Shown: positions 56,318-64,000 of the stretch, in pieces
Layout: the number at the start of each line of letters is the position of its first letter
How positions within the stretch are numbered: position 1 is the stretch's first letter
Assembly (NCBI GenBank): GCA_001298545.1
Contig: LJCX01000028.1
Location: forward strand, 186,001 to 250,000
Origin: Actinobacteria bacterium OV320
GTDB lineage: Bacteria > Actinomycetota > Actinomycetes > Streptomycetales > Streptomycetaceae
DNA length: 64,000 bases
Reading direction: 5' to 3'
Program-made: the position numbers and the translations under genes
The notes under the pieces: generated by a model
What the model was told of the DNA's origin: nothing
Databases searched by the model: none
Seen by the model: only the letters and a program-made list of their open reading frames with translations

Positions 56318-57520
56318 TCAGCGCAGTTCCTCCGCCAGTACCCGCGCCGCCCGCTCCACGTCCGCGAACCCGACGTACAGCGGGGTGAAGCCGAAGCGCA
56401 GCACGTCCGGGCGGCGGAAGTCGCCGACGATCCCGCGCCCGATCAGCCGTTTCATGACCTCGCCGGCGTCCTCGCAGCGCAGCGCCACCTGGCTGCCGCG
56501 CTCCTCGTGACGGACCGGGGTCAGCGACTCGACCCGCCCCTGGGGGACGTACGCGGCGACGCATTCCAGGAAGAAGTCCGTCAGGGCCAACGACTTCGCC
56601 CGCACCGCCTCGACCGATACCCCGTCCCAGACCTCGAGTGCCGCCTCCAGGGCTAGCATCGACAGGATGTCCGGGGTGCCGACCCGCCCGCGCGGGGCAC
56701 CTGCCGCCGGCTCGTACGTCTCCCGCATGCCGAAGGGCTCGGCGTGCGAGTTCCAGCCGGGCAGCGGTGAGTCGAACCGGTCCTGGAGACCACGGCGGAC
56801 GTACAGGTACGCCGGTGAACCCGGTCCGCCGTTCAGGTACTTGTAGGTGCAGCCGACCGCGAGGTCCACGCCGTGCTCGTCGAGACCGACGGGCAGGGCG
56901 CCCGCGCTGTGGCACAGGTCCCAGACCGCGATCGCGCCGGCCGCGTGCACGGCGGCGGTGAGCGAGGGCAGGTCGTGCAGCCGCCCGGTGCGGTAGTCGA
57001 CATGGTTGAGCAGCACGGCGGCCGTACGCTCCGACAGCGCCGCCGGCACCTCGCCCGGTGTCACCGCGCGCAGGGTGCGGCCGGTGAGACGGGCCGCGGA
57101 CTCGGCGATGTAGCCGTCCGTGGGGAAGGTCGTCGCGTCGACGAGGATCTCGTCCCGGGCGCCGTCCACCAGGCGTACCGCTCCCACGAGTGCCTTGAAG
57201 ACGTTGACACTCGTCGAGTCGCCGACCACGATCTGGCCGGCCGCCGCGCCCACCAGCGGGGCGATCAGGTCGCCGATCCGCTCGGGCGCCGTCCACCAGC
57301 CGCTCTCGTCCCAGGAGCGGATCTTCAGCGCGCCCCACTGACGCCGTACGACGTCCTCCACATGCCCGGGGACCGAGCGAGGCAGCGCGCCCAGCGAGTT
57401 GCCGTCGAGGTAGACGCCGTCGTCGAGGAGGAACTGGGCGCGCTTGCCCGCCAGTTCGTCGCCGCCGTCCAACTCCTTCGCCCTGAAGGCGAGTTGCTCA
57501 AAGCCGGGACGCTCAGACAT
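56318..57520 (-). CDS. kynU: Kynureninase
   Basis: This 400-aa PLP enzyme splits kynurenine to anthranilate and alanine. FLLDDGVYLDGNSLGALP is the N-terminal motif; DSTSVNVFKAL binds PLP phosphate; VWDLCHSAGALPVGLDEHGVDLAVGCTYKYLNGGPGSPAYLYV contains the PLP-ring Asp and the Schiff-base Lys (near 228). Length is normal. The ATG overlaps the kynA stop by 8 bp (ATGTCTGA), so the two are translated together. Confidence 0.96.
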   Translation of the reverse strand: MSERPGFEQLAFRAKELDGGDELAGKRAQFLLDDGVYLDGNSLGALPRSVPGHVEDVVRRQWGALKIRSWDESGWWTAPERIGDLIAPLVGAAAGQIVVGDSTSVNVFKALVGAVRLVDGARDEILVDATTFPTDGYIAESAARLTGRTLRAVTPGEVPAALSERTAAVLLNHVDYRTGRLHDLPSLTAAVHAAGAIAVWDLCHSAGALPVGLDEHGVDLAVGCTYKYLNGGPGSPAYLYVRRGLQDRFDSPLPGWNSHAEPFGMRETYEPAAGAPRGRVGTPDILSMLALEAALEVWDGVSVEAVRAKSLALTDFFLECVAAYVPQGRVESLTPVRHEERGSQVALRCEDAGEVMKRLIGRGIVGDFRRPDVLRFGFTPLYVGFADVERAARVLAEELR

Positions 57521-58358
57521 GGGACCTGGCCGTCCACAGCTCGGGGAACACGTTCTTCTGCGCGCGCTTCTCCAGCCAGGCCACACCGGCCGAGCCGCCC
57601 GTGCCGGCCTTCGCGCCCATCGCGCGGCGGGTGGCGACGAGGTGGTCGTTGCGCCAGCGCCACACCAGCTCGGCGACGTCCGTCAGCGCCTCGCCGAGGC
57701 GCGCGATCTCGTCACCCTCGTCGCCCGCGTACACGGCCGTCCAGACCGCCTCGACCTCCGCCGAGGGCTCGTACCGGCGCGCGATGTCCCGCTCCAGGAC
57801 GGCCGCCGGGATCGCGTGACCGCGTCGGGCCAGCAGCCGCAGCACCTCGTCGTACAGGCTCGGCTCGTGCAGCGCCTTCTCCAGTTCCGCGTGGACGCGG
57901 GGCGCGCCGCGGTGCGGGACCAGCATGGACGCGGACTTCTCACCGAGCAGGAACTCCATGCGGCGGTACATCGCCGACTGGAAGCCGGAGCCCTCGCCGA
58001 GCGCGGAGCGGTACGAGTTGAACTGCGCCGGGGTCAGCTGTCCGAGCGGCCGCCAGGACGCGTTCAGCGCGTCCAGCTCGCGGACGGACCGCTTCAGCGC
58101 GTCGATCGCCACCGGCACCCGGTCCTGGCGGAGCGCCTGTGCGGCGGTCTCCCACTCGTGCACGACGACCGTGAACCACAGCTCCATGACCTGGGTGGTG
58201 ACCAGGAAGACCATCTCTCCGGGATCGTCGGAGAGGGTGTGCTGGAGGTGGGTGAGCACGTCCGCCTTGACGTAGTCCTCGTACGGCGTCGTGCCGGCGA
58301 AGTCGAGATGCGGGGTCTCGGGCTCCGAAGCCTCTTGGGGCTGAGCCTGCTGGGACAT
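57513..58358 (-). CDS. kynA: Tryptophan 2,3-dioxygenase
   Basis: This 281-aa heme enzyme oxidises tryptophan to N-formylkynurenine. YEDYVKADVLTHLQHTL and FLVTTQVMELWFTVVVHE form the substrate pocket; the heme ligand His is in WRWRNDHLVATRRAMG; the loop GTGGSAGVAWL is also conserved. With kynU and the formamidase it completes the route to anthranilate. ATG 58358 has AGGAGA 7 nt upstream. A leader of unknown length holds TGCGCAATGC-like symmetry near 58443, possibly an Lrp/AsnC-type site. Confidence 0.96.
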   Translation of the reverse strand: MSQQAQPQEASEPETPHLDFAGTTPYEDYVKADVLTHLQHTLSDDPGEMVFLVTTQVMELWFTVVVHEWETAAQALRQDRVPVAIDALKRSVRELDALNASWRPLGQLTPAQFNSYRSALGEGSGFQSAMYRRMEFLLGEKSASMLVPHRGAPRVHAELEKALHEPSLYDEVLRLLARRGHAIPAAVLERDIARRYEPSAEVEAVWTAVYAGDEGDEIARLGEALTDVAELVWRWRNDHLVATRRAMGAKAGTGGSAGVAWLEKRAQKNVFPELWTARSHV

Positions 58359-58466
58359 CGCTGTCTCCTGTTGTGTACTCCGGGTAGCGGTCCGCCCCTG
58401 CCGTTACCGACACGGGGGCCCCGGTCCCCACCGGCACATACTGCGCAATGCTCTCGCGAAAACGCA

Positions 58467-58495
58467 AGGCCCGCCTGGTCACACCAGGCGGGCCT
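58467..58495 (-). terminator. 12-bp stem terminator after the DUF3151 gene
   Basis: AGGCCCGCCTGG and CCAGGCGGGCCT pair around a 5-nt loop; on the minus strand the tail is TGCGTTTTCG. It lies 24 bp after the DUF3151 stop. Confidence 0.8.
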
Positions 58496-58518
58496 CGGAG
58501 GAACACGCAGGTGAACGG

Positions 58519-58932
58519 CTATCCCAGGGTCTGGGCCGCCGTCGGCGAGGAGTCCTTCAGGAACTGCGCGCAGCGCTCCCACTCAGCCTGCTCGCCGATC
58601 GCCTGCGCGGCGCGGGCGAGGCCGTGCAGGGCACGCAGGAAACCGCGGTTCGGCTCGTGCTCCCACGGCACCGGGCCGTGGCCCTTCCAGCCGCCTCGGC
58701 GCAGGCTGTCCAGGCCGCGGTGGTACCCCGTACGGGCGTATGCGTACGACTCCACCACGCTGCCCCGCTCGAACGCGTCGTCGGCGAGCTGGGCCCAGGC
58801 CAGCGAGGACGTCGGGTACTTCGCGGCGACGTCGGCGGGCGCCGTGCCGTTCGCGAGGAGCTCGCGCGGCTCGGGGTCGTCGGGGAGGTGGGTCGGGGGC
58901 GGTCCCCCGAGGAGGTTTTCGTGAATGGACAT
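58519..58932 (-). CDS. DUF3151 protein
   Basis: A 137-aa soluble, mostly helical protein. The blocks ENLLGGPPPTHLPDDPEPRELLANG, KYPTSSLAWAQLADDAFERGSVVESYAYARTGYHRGLDSLRRGGWKGHGPVPW and FLRALHGLARAAQAIGEQAEWERCAQFLKD are typical of DUF3151, an actinobacterial family with a TPR-like shape and no known activity. In many actinomycetes it lies next to fba, as here. ATG 58932 (MSIHENLL) is chosen over 58950. Confidence 0.9.
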   Translation of the reverse strand: MSIHENLLGGPPPTHLPDDPEPRELLANGTAPADVAAKYPTSSLAWAQLADDAFERGSVVESYAYARTGYHRGLDSLRRGGWKGHGPVPWEHEPNRGFLRALHGLARAAQAIGEQAEWERCAQFLKDSSPTAAQTLG

Positions 58933-59013
58933 GCGTCCAGTCTGCGCCATCCGCGGGCCCTCGGCCCCGCCCCGCCGGGGAAACCCGGACAGCCGTCGCG
59001 CCCGGGACCCGCC

Positions 59014-60555
59014 CTAGGACAGTCGGCCCTTCGTCCGCTCACCCTCGAGAGGCGGTGCCAGCACGCTCCCGTGCGTCCTGCACTCAGGCCTGCGGCAGTC
59101 CGGGGCCGGGCGGCGTACCGTCGTGAAGGCGACCACCGCGCCCACCACCAGCACCCCCGCGCACAGCACCATGGCCCGCTGGAAGGCGTCGTCGAAGGCG
59201 GTGGCCGAGCGGTACGCCTCCGAGCTCATCCCGGTCAGCAGGGGCAGCGCGGCCACCGCGACGAGACCGGCCGCGCGGGCCGCCGCGTTGTTGACGCCGC
59301 TGGCCACCCCGGCCCGTGAGACGTCCACGGAGGCCAGCACGGTCGCGGTGAGCGGGGCGACCAGCGCGACCATGCCGAAGCCCAGCACCAGGACGGCGGG
59401 CAGGACGTCGGCGGCGTAGGACGCGCCGGGCCCGACGCGCAGCATCAGGAGCATCCCGGCGGCGCACAGCAGCGGGCCGACGGTGAGCGGGATCCGCGGC
59501 CCGATGTGCTCGGCCAGTTCCCCGGAGCGGGCGGACAGCAGCAGCATCAGCACCGTCGTCGGCAGCAGCGCCGTACCGGCCCCGAGGGCGGACCAGCCGG
59601 CCACGACCTGGAGCTGGACCGCGGACAGGAAGAAGAACCCGCCGAAGGCCGCGTACACGCACAGGGTGACCAGGTTGACGGCGGTGAACTGGCGGGAGGC
59701 GAAGATGTCGAGCGGGAGCATCGGGTCCGGGTGGCGGCGCTCCACCGCCACGAAGGCGACCCCGGCGACCAGTCCCGCGACCGCCGCCCCCGTGACGACC
59801 CCTACGGGTCCGCTCCGGGCCTCGATCAGCGCGTAGGTGACGAGGGCGAGCGACAGCGCGCCCAGGAAGGCGCCCAGCACGTCGAAGCGCTCGTGCGGAC
59901 GCCGTGCCCCGCTCCCGGTCCCGCTCTCGGCCGCGCTCCCCGCCGTACCCCCGCTCGCGCCGGAGCGGACCGGCCGCCCGTCCGACTCCGGTACGTGCCG
60001 CAGCGCCACCGGCACGCACACCACCGCCAGCGGCACGTTCAGCAGGAACACCCACCGCCAGCCCGGACCGTCCACCAGCCAGCCGCCCAGGAACGGCCCC
60101 ACGGCCGCCCCCATGCCGCCGAACCCGGACCACAGGCCCACCGCCCGCCCCCGGTCCTCGGGGTGGAAGGAAGCCTGGATGAGCGCGAGGGAACCCGGCG
60201 TGAGAAGCGCGCCGCCGACCCCCTGCAAGGCCCGGGCGGCGATCAGCACGCCCGCGTTCGGGGCGATACCGCACAGCAGCGAGGCGACGGCGAACCACAC
60301 CACCCCGACCACGAACACCTTGCGCCGCCCGTAGTGGTCGCCCAGGGAGCCGCCGAGCAGGATCAGCCCGGCCAGCGTCAGGAGGTACGCGTTGACGGTC
60401 CACTGGAGGGCGGCCAGGTCGGCGTCCAGGTCGCGGCCGATGCGCGGGAGGGCGACGTTGACGACCGTCGAGTCCAGCAGGGCCATGCTGGAGCCGAGCA
60501 CGGTGGTGAGCAGGATCCACTTGCCCTGCGGCGAGGCCAACCGGACGTCAGGCAT
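59014..60555 (-). CDS. MFS drug-resistance-type exporter (14 helices)
   Basis: A 513-aa transporter of the DHA2/EmrB group. Motif A is GGSLGDHYGRRKVFV; motif C lies in the fifth helix (GFGGMGAAVGPFLGGWLVDGPGWRWVFLLNVP); and LDSTVVNVALPRIGRDL is the usual first-helix signature. It probably exports a hydrophobic compound with protons. A cytoplasmic loop of Gly/Ser/Arg (~200-225) joins the halves. It interrupts the usual DUF3151-fba adjacency, so it may be an insertion. No regulator is adjacent. ATG 60555 sits just after TATACCTGGGGGC. Confidence 0.92.
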   Translation of the reverse strand: MPDVRLASPQGKWILLTTVLGSSMALLDSTVVNVALPRIGRDLDADLAALQWTVNAYLLTLAGLILLGGSLGDHYGRRKVFVVGVVWFAVASLLCGIAPNAGVLIAARALQGVGGALLTPGSLALIQASFHPEDRGRAVGLWSGFGGMGAAVGPFLGGWLVDGPGWRWVFLLNVPLAVVCVPVALRHVPESDGRPVRSGASGGTAGSAAESGTGSGARRPHERFDVLGAFLGALSLALVTYALIEARSGPVGVVTGAAVAGLVAGVAFVAVERRHPDPMLPLDIFASRQFTAVNLVTLCVYAAFGGFFFLSAVQLQVVAGWSALGAGTALLPTTVLMLLLSARSGELAEHIGPRIPLTVGPLLCAAGMLLMLRVGPGASYAADVLPAVLVLGFGMVALVAPLTATVLASVDVSRAGVASGVNNAAARAAGLVAVAALPLLTGMSSEAYRSATAFDDAFQRAMVLCAGVLVVGAVVAFTTVRRPAPDCRRPECRTHGSVLAPPLEGERTKGRLS

Positions 60556-60572
60556 GCCCCCAGGTATACAGC

Positions 60573-60603
60573 GAGCCCGGCGCCGTAGACAGACGCCGGG
60601 CTC
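60573..60603 (-). terminator. 10-bp stem-loop between fba and the MFS gene
   Basis: GAGCCCGGCG and CGCCGGGCTC pair around 11 nt. It is the second of two hairpins downstream of fba. Confidence 0.65.
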
Positions 60604-60633
60604 ACCCGTATGCGTAGTACCCGTAGTACCTCC

Positions 60634-60660
60634 GGGTACCTCCGGGGTCCGGAGGTACCC
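60634..60660 (-). terminator. 12-bp stem-loop directly after fba
   Basis: GGGTACCTCCGG and CCGGAGGTACCC pair around a 3-nt loop 19 bp after the fba stop. It is a strong hairpin without a T-run, probably the main fba terminator. Confidence 0.75.
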
Positions 60661-60678
60661 CAGAGGTGCCTTCGGGGA

Positions 60679-61710
60679 TTACTTGATCTTCTGGCCCGCC
60701 GAACGCAGGTGCTGCGTGGCCTCGAGGACCCGCGCGGCCATGCCCGCCTCGGCCAGCTTGCCCCAGGTCCGCGGGTCGTAGGTCTTCTTCGAGCCGACCT
60801 CGCCGTCGACCTTAAGGACGCCGTCGTAGTTCTTGAACATGTGGTCGGCGACGGGACGCGTGAAGGCGTACTGCGTGTCCGTGTCGAGGTTCATCTTGAC
60901 GACGCCGTTGTCCAGCGCGGTCGCGATCTCCTCCGCGGTGGAGCCGGAGCCGCCGTGGAAGACGAAGTCGAACGGCTGGGAGCCGGCCGGCTTGCCGTAC
61001 TTCGCGGCGACGCCCTCGTTCAGCTCCTTGAGCAGGTCGGGGCGGAGCACGACGTTGCCCGGCTTGTACACGCCGTGCACGTTGCCGAAGGACGCGGCCA
61101 GCAGGTAGCGGCCCTTCTCACCCAGACCCAGCGCCTCGACGGTGCGCACCGCGTCGTCGACCGTCGTGTACAGGGAGTCGTTGATCTCGTGGGAGACGCC
61201 GTCCTCCTCGCCGCCGGTCGGGGTGATCTCCACTTCGAGGATGATCTTCGCGGCGACGGCGCGGGCGAGCAGTTCCTGCGCGATGGCGAGGTTGTCGGCC
61301 AGCGTCTCGGCGGAGCCGTCCCACATGTGCGACTGGAAGAGCGGGTTGCGGCCGGCCTTCACGCGCTCCTCGGAGACCGCGAGCAGCGGACGGACGTACC
61401 CGTCGAGCTTGTCCTTCGGGCAGTGGTCCGTGTGCAGCGCGACGGTGACCGGGTACTTCTCGGCGACGACATGGGCGAACTCGGCGAGGGCGACCGAGCC
61501 CGTCACCATGTCCTTGCTGTACTGGCCGCCCAGGAACTCGGCGCCACCCGTGGAGATCTGGATGATGCCGTCGCTCTCCGCCTCGGCGAAGCCGCGCAGT
61601 GCCGCGTGCAGGGTCTGCGTCGAGGTGACGTTGATGGCCGGGTAGGCGAACTTGCCTGCCTTCGCCCGGTCGAGCATCTCGTTGTAGACCTCGGGGGTTG
61701 CGATGGGCAT
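60679..61710 (-). CDS. fba: Class II fructose-bisphosphate aldolase
   Basis: This 343-aa zinc enzyme of glycolysis and gluconeogenesis splits fructose 1,6-bisphosphate. Catalytic Asp and zinc His are in ALHTDHCPKDKL; further zinc ligands are Glu/His in EVEITPTGGEEDG, FGNVHGVYKPG and FHGGSGS; MNLDTDTQYAFTRP binds substrate. It starts MPIATPEVYNEML at ATG 61710, with AAGGAG upstream. Two terminators follow. Confidence 0.97.
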   Translation of the reverse strand: MPIATPEVYNEMLDRAKAGKFAYPAINVTSTQTLHAALRGFAEAESDGIIQISTGGAEFLGGQYSKDMVTGSVALAEFAHVVAEKYPVTVALHTDHCPKDKLDGYVRPLLAVSEERVKAGRNPLFQSHMWDGSAETLADNLAIAQELLARAVAAKIILEVEITPTGGEEDGVSHEINDSLYTTVDDAVRTVEALGLGEKGRYLLAASFGNVHGVYKPGNVVLRPDLLKELNEGVAAKYGKPAGSQPFDFVFHGGSGSTAEEIATALDNGVVKMNLDTDTQYAFTRPVADHMFKNYDGVLKVDGEVGSKKTYDPRTWGKLAEAGMAARVLEATQHLRSAGQKIK

Positions 61711-61875
61711 CTGTCCGCTCCTTGGTATCTGCGGGTTGGCGATCTGTCGATCTGCGTACTACGGCCCTGACCTAGACCTGGGGTGCGACGTCATCGTCGG
61801 CCCCATCTTTCCAGACCTGGGCGAATGGTCCATGCCTGGTCCACGCCCCGGTCAAGTGCAGGTCAATACGGCCCG

Positions 61876-62424
61876 TCAGTCCAGACCCAGTTCATCCTTC
61901 GAGAAGGCGAACAGGTACGGCACACCCGCGCCCTCGCGGATCTTCTCGTCGGCGCCGGTCGCCCGGTCCACGATCGTCGCCACGGCCACGACCTCGGCGC
62001 CCGCCTCGCGGACGGCCTCCACCGCGGCGAGCGGCGAACCGCCCGTGGTCGAGGTGTCCTCGACGACCAGGACCCGCCGGCCCTTGATCTCCGGGCCCTC
62101 GACCCGCCGCTGGAGCCCGTGCGCCTTCGCCGCCTTGCGGACGACGAAGGCGTCCAGCTTCTTCCCGCGCGCGGCGGCCGCGTGCAGCATGGCGCCGGCC
62201 ACCGGGTCGGCGCCCATGGTCAGACCGCCCACCGCGTCGAAGTCGAGCTCGGCGGTCAGGTCGAGCAGCACCTGCCCGACCAGCGGAGCGGCCTCCCCGT
62301 CGAGGGTGATGCGGCGGAGGTCGATGTAGTAGTCCGCCTCCAGCCCCGACGACAGGGTCACCTTGCCGTGCACCACGGCCTTGTCCTTGATCTGCTGCAG
62401 CAGCGCGCCACGTACGTCCGTCAT
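61876..62424 (-). CDS. pyrE: Orotate phosphoribosyltransferase
   Basis: This 182-aa enzyme joins orotate and PRPP in UMP synthesis. The PRPP loop is VLVVEDTSTTGGSPL, the flexible catalytic loop VRKAAKAHGLQRRVEG has the catalytic Lys, and YYIDLRRITLDGEAAPLVG is the N-terminal motif. Actinobacterial pyrE is often separate from the main pyr operon, as here. The 3' side is followed by 165 bp before fba with no clear terminator. Confidence 0.95.
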   Translation of the reverse strand: MTDVRGALLQQIKDKAVVHGKVTLSSGLEADYYIDLRRITLDGEAAPLVGQVLLDLTAELDFDAVGGLTMGADPVAGAMLHAAAARGKKLDAFVVRKAAKAHGLQRRVEGPEIKGRRVLVVEDTSTTGGSPLAAVEAVREAGAEVVAVATIVDRATGADEKIREGAGVPYLFAFSKDELGLD

Positions 62425-62460
62425 GCCGCCCAGCTTAAAGGCGAAGCCGGGAGGCCGAAC

Positions 62461-63258
62461 TCAGAGCCGGGTCCAGCGCCAGGCGGTGGTGGCCTCCAGC
62501 GGATCCAGGGGCGTGACCAGGCGCGGAAGCGTGTTCAGTCCGTCGGGCGGCCCGGTCTGCGGCTCCACGCACACGGCCGCCTCCTGCTCGTCGTAGACGA
62601 CGACCCACTCCTCGGGGCTGGTCACCTTCAGCTCCAGCCGGCCCGGCCAGGTGAGGCCGACGGCGACACCGCCGGGCATGCCGAAGCAGTCGTCCCAGGG
62701 GCCGGGCTTCGGCTCGATCCGGTTGCCGGTCGGCAGATGGTCCTCGCCGCGCTCCTCCTGCCACGCGGGCTCGAAGGAGACCCGCACGTCCTGGTCGTCC
62801 GGGCCGCCGAGGTTGCGGTTGAACCAGGGGTGCCAGCCGATCTGCGCCGGGAAGGACGAGCCGTGCGTCTCCACGGCCATCGCGAGGTTCAGGGAGTCCT
62901 CGGTCAGCGTGACCACCTGGGTGACCCGGCCGGGATAGGGCCAGGGTTCCACCAGGTCGTACGTCAGGACGGCCTCGTCGGCGGTCCGCCGCGCCACCTT
63001 CCAGGCACCGTCGCGGACGGTGCCGTGGATGGCGTTGGGCGCGGCGTTGAGCGGCATCTGGCGGACGGTTCCGCCGTCCCGGAAACGGCCGTCGCGGATC
63101 CTGCCGCACCAGGGGACCATCGGGAAGCACCCGAAGCGCTCTCCCTGGCGCAGCAGTTCGAGGCCGCCGACGCGCAGCCCACCGACCCGGCCGCCGTTGC
63201 CCGGCTGGACGGTCACCTCCGCGTCGCCCGCGGTCAGCGTGATGTCTTCGTCACTCAC
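62461..63258 (-). CDS. Aldose 1-epimerase-like protein
   Basis: A 265-aa galactose-mutarotase-like protein. The catalytic His pair is expected in NAIHGTVRD and GWHPWFNR, and the catalytic Glu in VCVEPQTGPPDGLN. It interconverts sugar anomers, possibly of a hexose phosphate (YeaD-like) given the short length. GTG 63258 (MSDEDITL) has GAGTG close by only, so the Shine-Dalgarno is weak. It lies 36 bp upstream of pyrE on the same strand and is probably cotranscribed. Confidence 0.9.
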   Translation of the reverse strand: MSDEDITLTAGDAEVTVQPGNGGRVGGLRVGGLELLRQGERFGCFPMVPWCGRIRDGRFRDGGTVRQMPLNAAPNAIHGTVRDGAWKVARRTADEAVLTYDLVEPWPYPGRVTQVVTLTEDSLNLAMAVETHGSSFPAQIGWHPWFNRNLGGPDDQDVRVSFEPAWQEERGEDHLPTGNRIEPKPGPWDDCFGMPGGVAVGLTWPGRLELKVTSPEEWVVVYDEQEAAVCVEPQTGPPDGLNTLPRLVTPLDPLEATTAWRWTRL

Positions 63259-63381
63259 GGGACGACCCTACTGGGGCGGCCGGACCGGTGCGGTGGCGGA
63301 CCGGCCGAGACGCCGGGCAAGACGCCGGGCGAGGCACCGGGCCGCGGGCCGCGCTGTCGGCCCGCGTGGAGGTGTCCGTCC

Positions 63382-64000
63382 TCAGCCGCGTCGGCGCAGC
63401 GCCCTGCCCACCACGATCGCCGACGCCACGACCAGTGCGGCGGCCGGAGCGGCCCACCGCAGCGTGCTGTTCGGTACGACGGTCTGCGGGGCCGGGACCG
63501 GTGCGTAGCGCCCGCGCGGCGGGGCGTGGTCCACCTCCTCGGCGCTGCGCCCGATCATCGTCCGACGCGCGTGCGCGGCCTCGGCGGGCGGCTCTCCGGG
63601 CCCGGCGAGGTCATCGAGCCCGGCGGGCGACACCTCCGCCTCGAAGACGGCCCCGGGGACCGGTGATTCGTCGACGTCATCGAGATCATCGACGTCATCG
63701 ACCGCGTTGCCCGCGTTGCCCGCGTCGACGTGGTCGGCGGCGTCGTCCAAGGCGTCCGCATCCACGGCTTCCGCCGCTTCCGCCGCCTCTGTCGTTTCCG
63801 CCGTTTCTGCGGTTTCTGCGGATTCTGCGGTTTCCGCGGCCAGGTTCGCCGCGAAGCGGTTCAGCAGCCGGGTGACCGCCGAGTCCACCGCCTCCGACGG
63901 CAGCTCCGCGATCCGGCCGTCCGCCGACGCCGTCCCCTCGAAGCGGAGCGTCGTGCCCGCCTCCGCCTCCCGCAGCCACAGCGTGAGGATCGGCTTCACC
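63382..64000 (-). CDS. SRPBCC/CoxG-like membrane-anchored protein, 5' end missing
   Basis: The gene runs out of the window; at least 206 C-terminal residues are seen. The visible start (VKPILTLWLREAEAGTTLRFEGTASADGRIAELPSEAVDSAVTRLLNRFAANL) fits the end of an SRPBCC (CoxG-type) domain. A long acidic Ala/Glu/Asp-rich linker with TAE- and DDVDD-type repeats follows, then a membrane helix (LRWAAPAAALVVASAIVVGRAL) and a basic end. The linker is coded by gtttccgcc and catcgacgt repeats. Function is unknown. Confidence 0.7.
   Translation of the reverse strand, partial: VKPILTLWLREAEAGTTLRFEGTASADGRIAELPSEAVDSAVTRLLNRFAANLAAETAESAETAETAETTEAAEAAEAVDADALDDAADHVDAGNAGNAVDDVDDLDDVDESPVPGAVFEAEVSPAGLDDLAGPGEPPAEAAHARRTMIGRSAEEVDHAPPRGRYAPVPAPQTVVPNSTLRWAAPAAALVVASAIVVGRALRRRG

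Noticed and set aside
1..64000. CRISPR, tRNA, rRNA, insertion sequences, prophage or attachment sites
   Set aside because: I saw no repeat-spacer array, no tRNA cloverleaf, no transposase, integrase or phage gene.

Overview
This window is chromosomal DNA of a high-GC actinomycete, almost certainly Streptomyces. Third codon positions are nearly all G or C, start codons are often GTG or TTG, and many genes seem to be read from leaderless mRNAs (a TAnnnT box 6-7 nt before the start). The gene set (lysC-asd, recR-ybaB, purA, eutBC, a kynurenine operon, fba, pyrE) recalls the core region around SCO3614-SCO3650 of S. coelicolor; that is memory of gene order, not a search. I found no rRNA, tRNA, CRISPR array, IS element or prophage.

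Layout. 0-7.7 kb: a small membrane protein; a large HTH-NTPase-membrane-WD40 protein with a TTA (bldA-type) codon; a family 2 glycosyltransferase behind a possible 33-aa leaderless ORF; a P450-type ferredoxin; two small proteins. 7.7-16.5 kb: a two-gene permease, an ion-channel-like NAD-binding protein, an S9 peptidase, SURF1, and an ECF sigma factor coupled to a membrane protein. 16.9-24.6 kb: asd-lysC, an OmpR-type two-component system, a secreted NTF2-like protein, a decayed TauE/SafE permease, and ybaB-recR-DUF5063. 24.9-35 kb: a SLATT-like protein, a Ser/Thr kinase, a DJ-1/MarR operon with twin operators, an aminotransferase, and a GntR regulator coupled to a glycosyltransferase fused to a polytopic membrane domain.

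35-45.5 kb: purA with a structured leader, a degenerate diacylglycerol kinase, a Uma2 protein, eutB-eutC with a divergent amine/amino-acid permease, then a GbsR regulator divergent from an ABC-2 exporter. 45.5-55 kb: a P450, an LRR protein, a zinc-ribbon membrane protein, and two paralogous NarL-type two-component systems, one of which sits downstream of a lipase-like hydrolase and an acyltransferase. 55-64 kb: a tryptophan-to-anthranilate cluster (formamidase, kynureninase, tryptophan dioxygenase), a DUF3151 protein, an MFS exporter, fba, pyrE, an aldose epimerase and a partial SRPBCC-like gene cut by the window edge.

Main leads. (1) A 17-bp element, CTCTCARGTACTACGGG, with an upstream half-site at nearly constant spacing, precedes both two-component operons in the 48-55 kb block, which suggests one small regulon. 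(2) The motif ATTTCTnAAGS occurs twice between eutB and the permease and once between gbsR and the ABC exporter, which may link the two loci. (3) The purA leader holds three consecutive strong hairpins. (4) The WD40 protein carries an N-terminal DNA-binding-like domain, a membrane segment and fourteen WD repeats, and its translation may depend on bldA.
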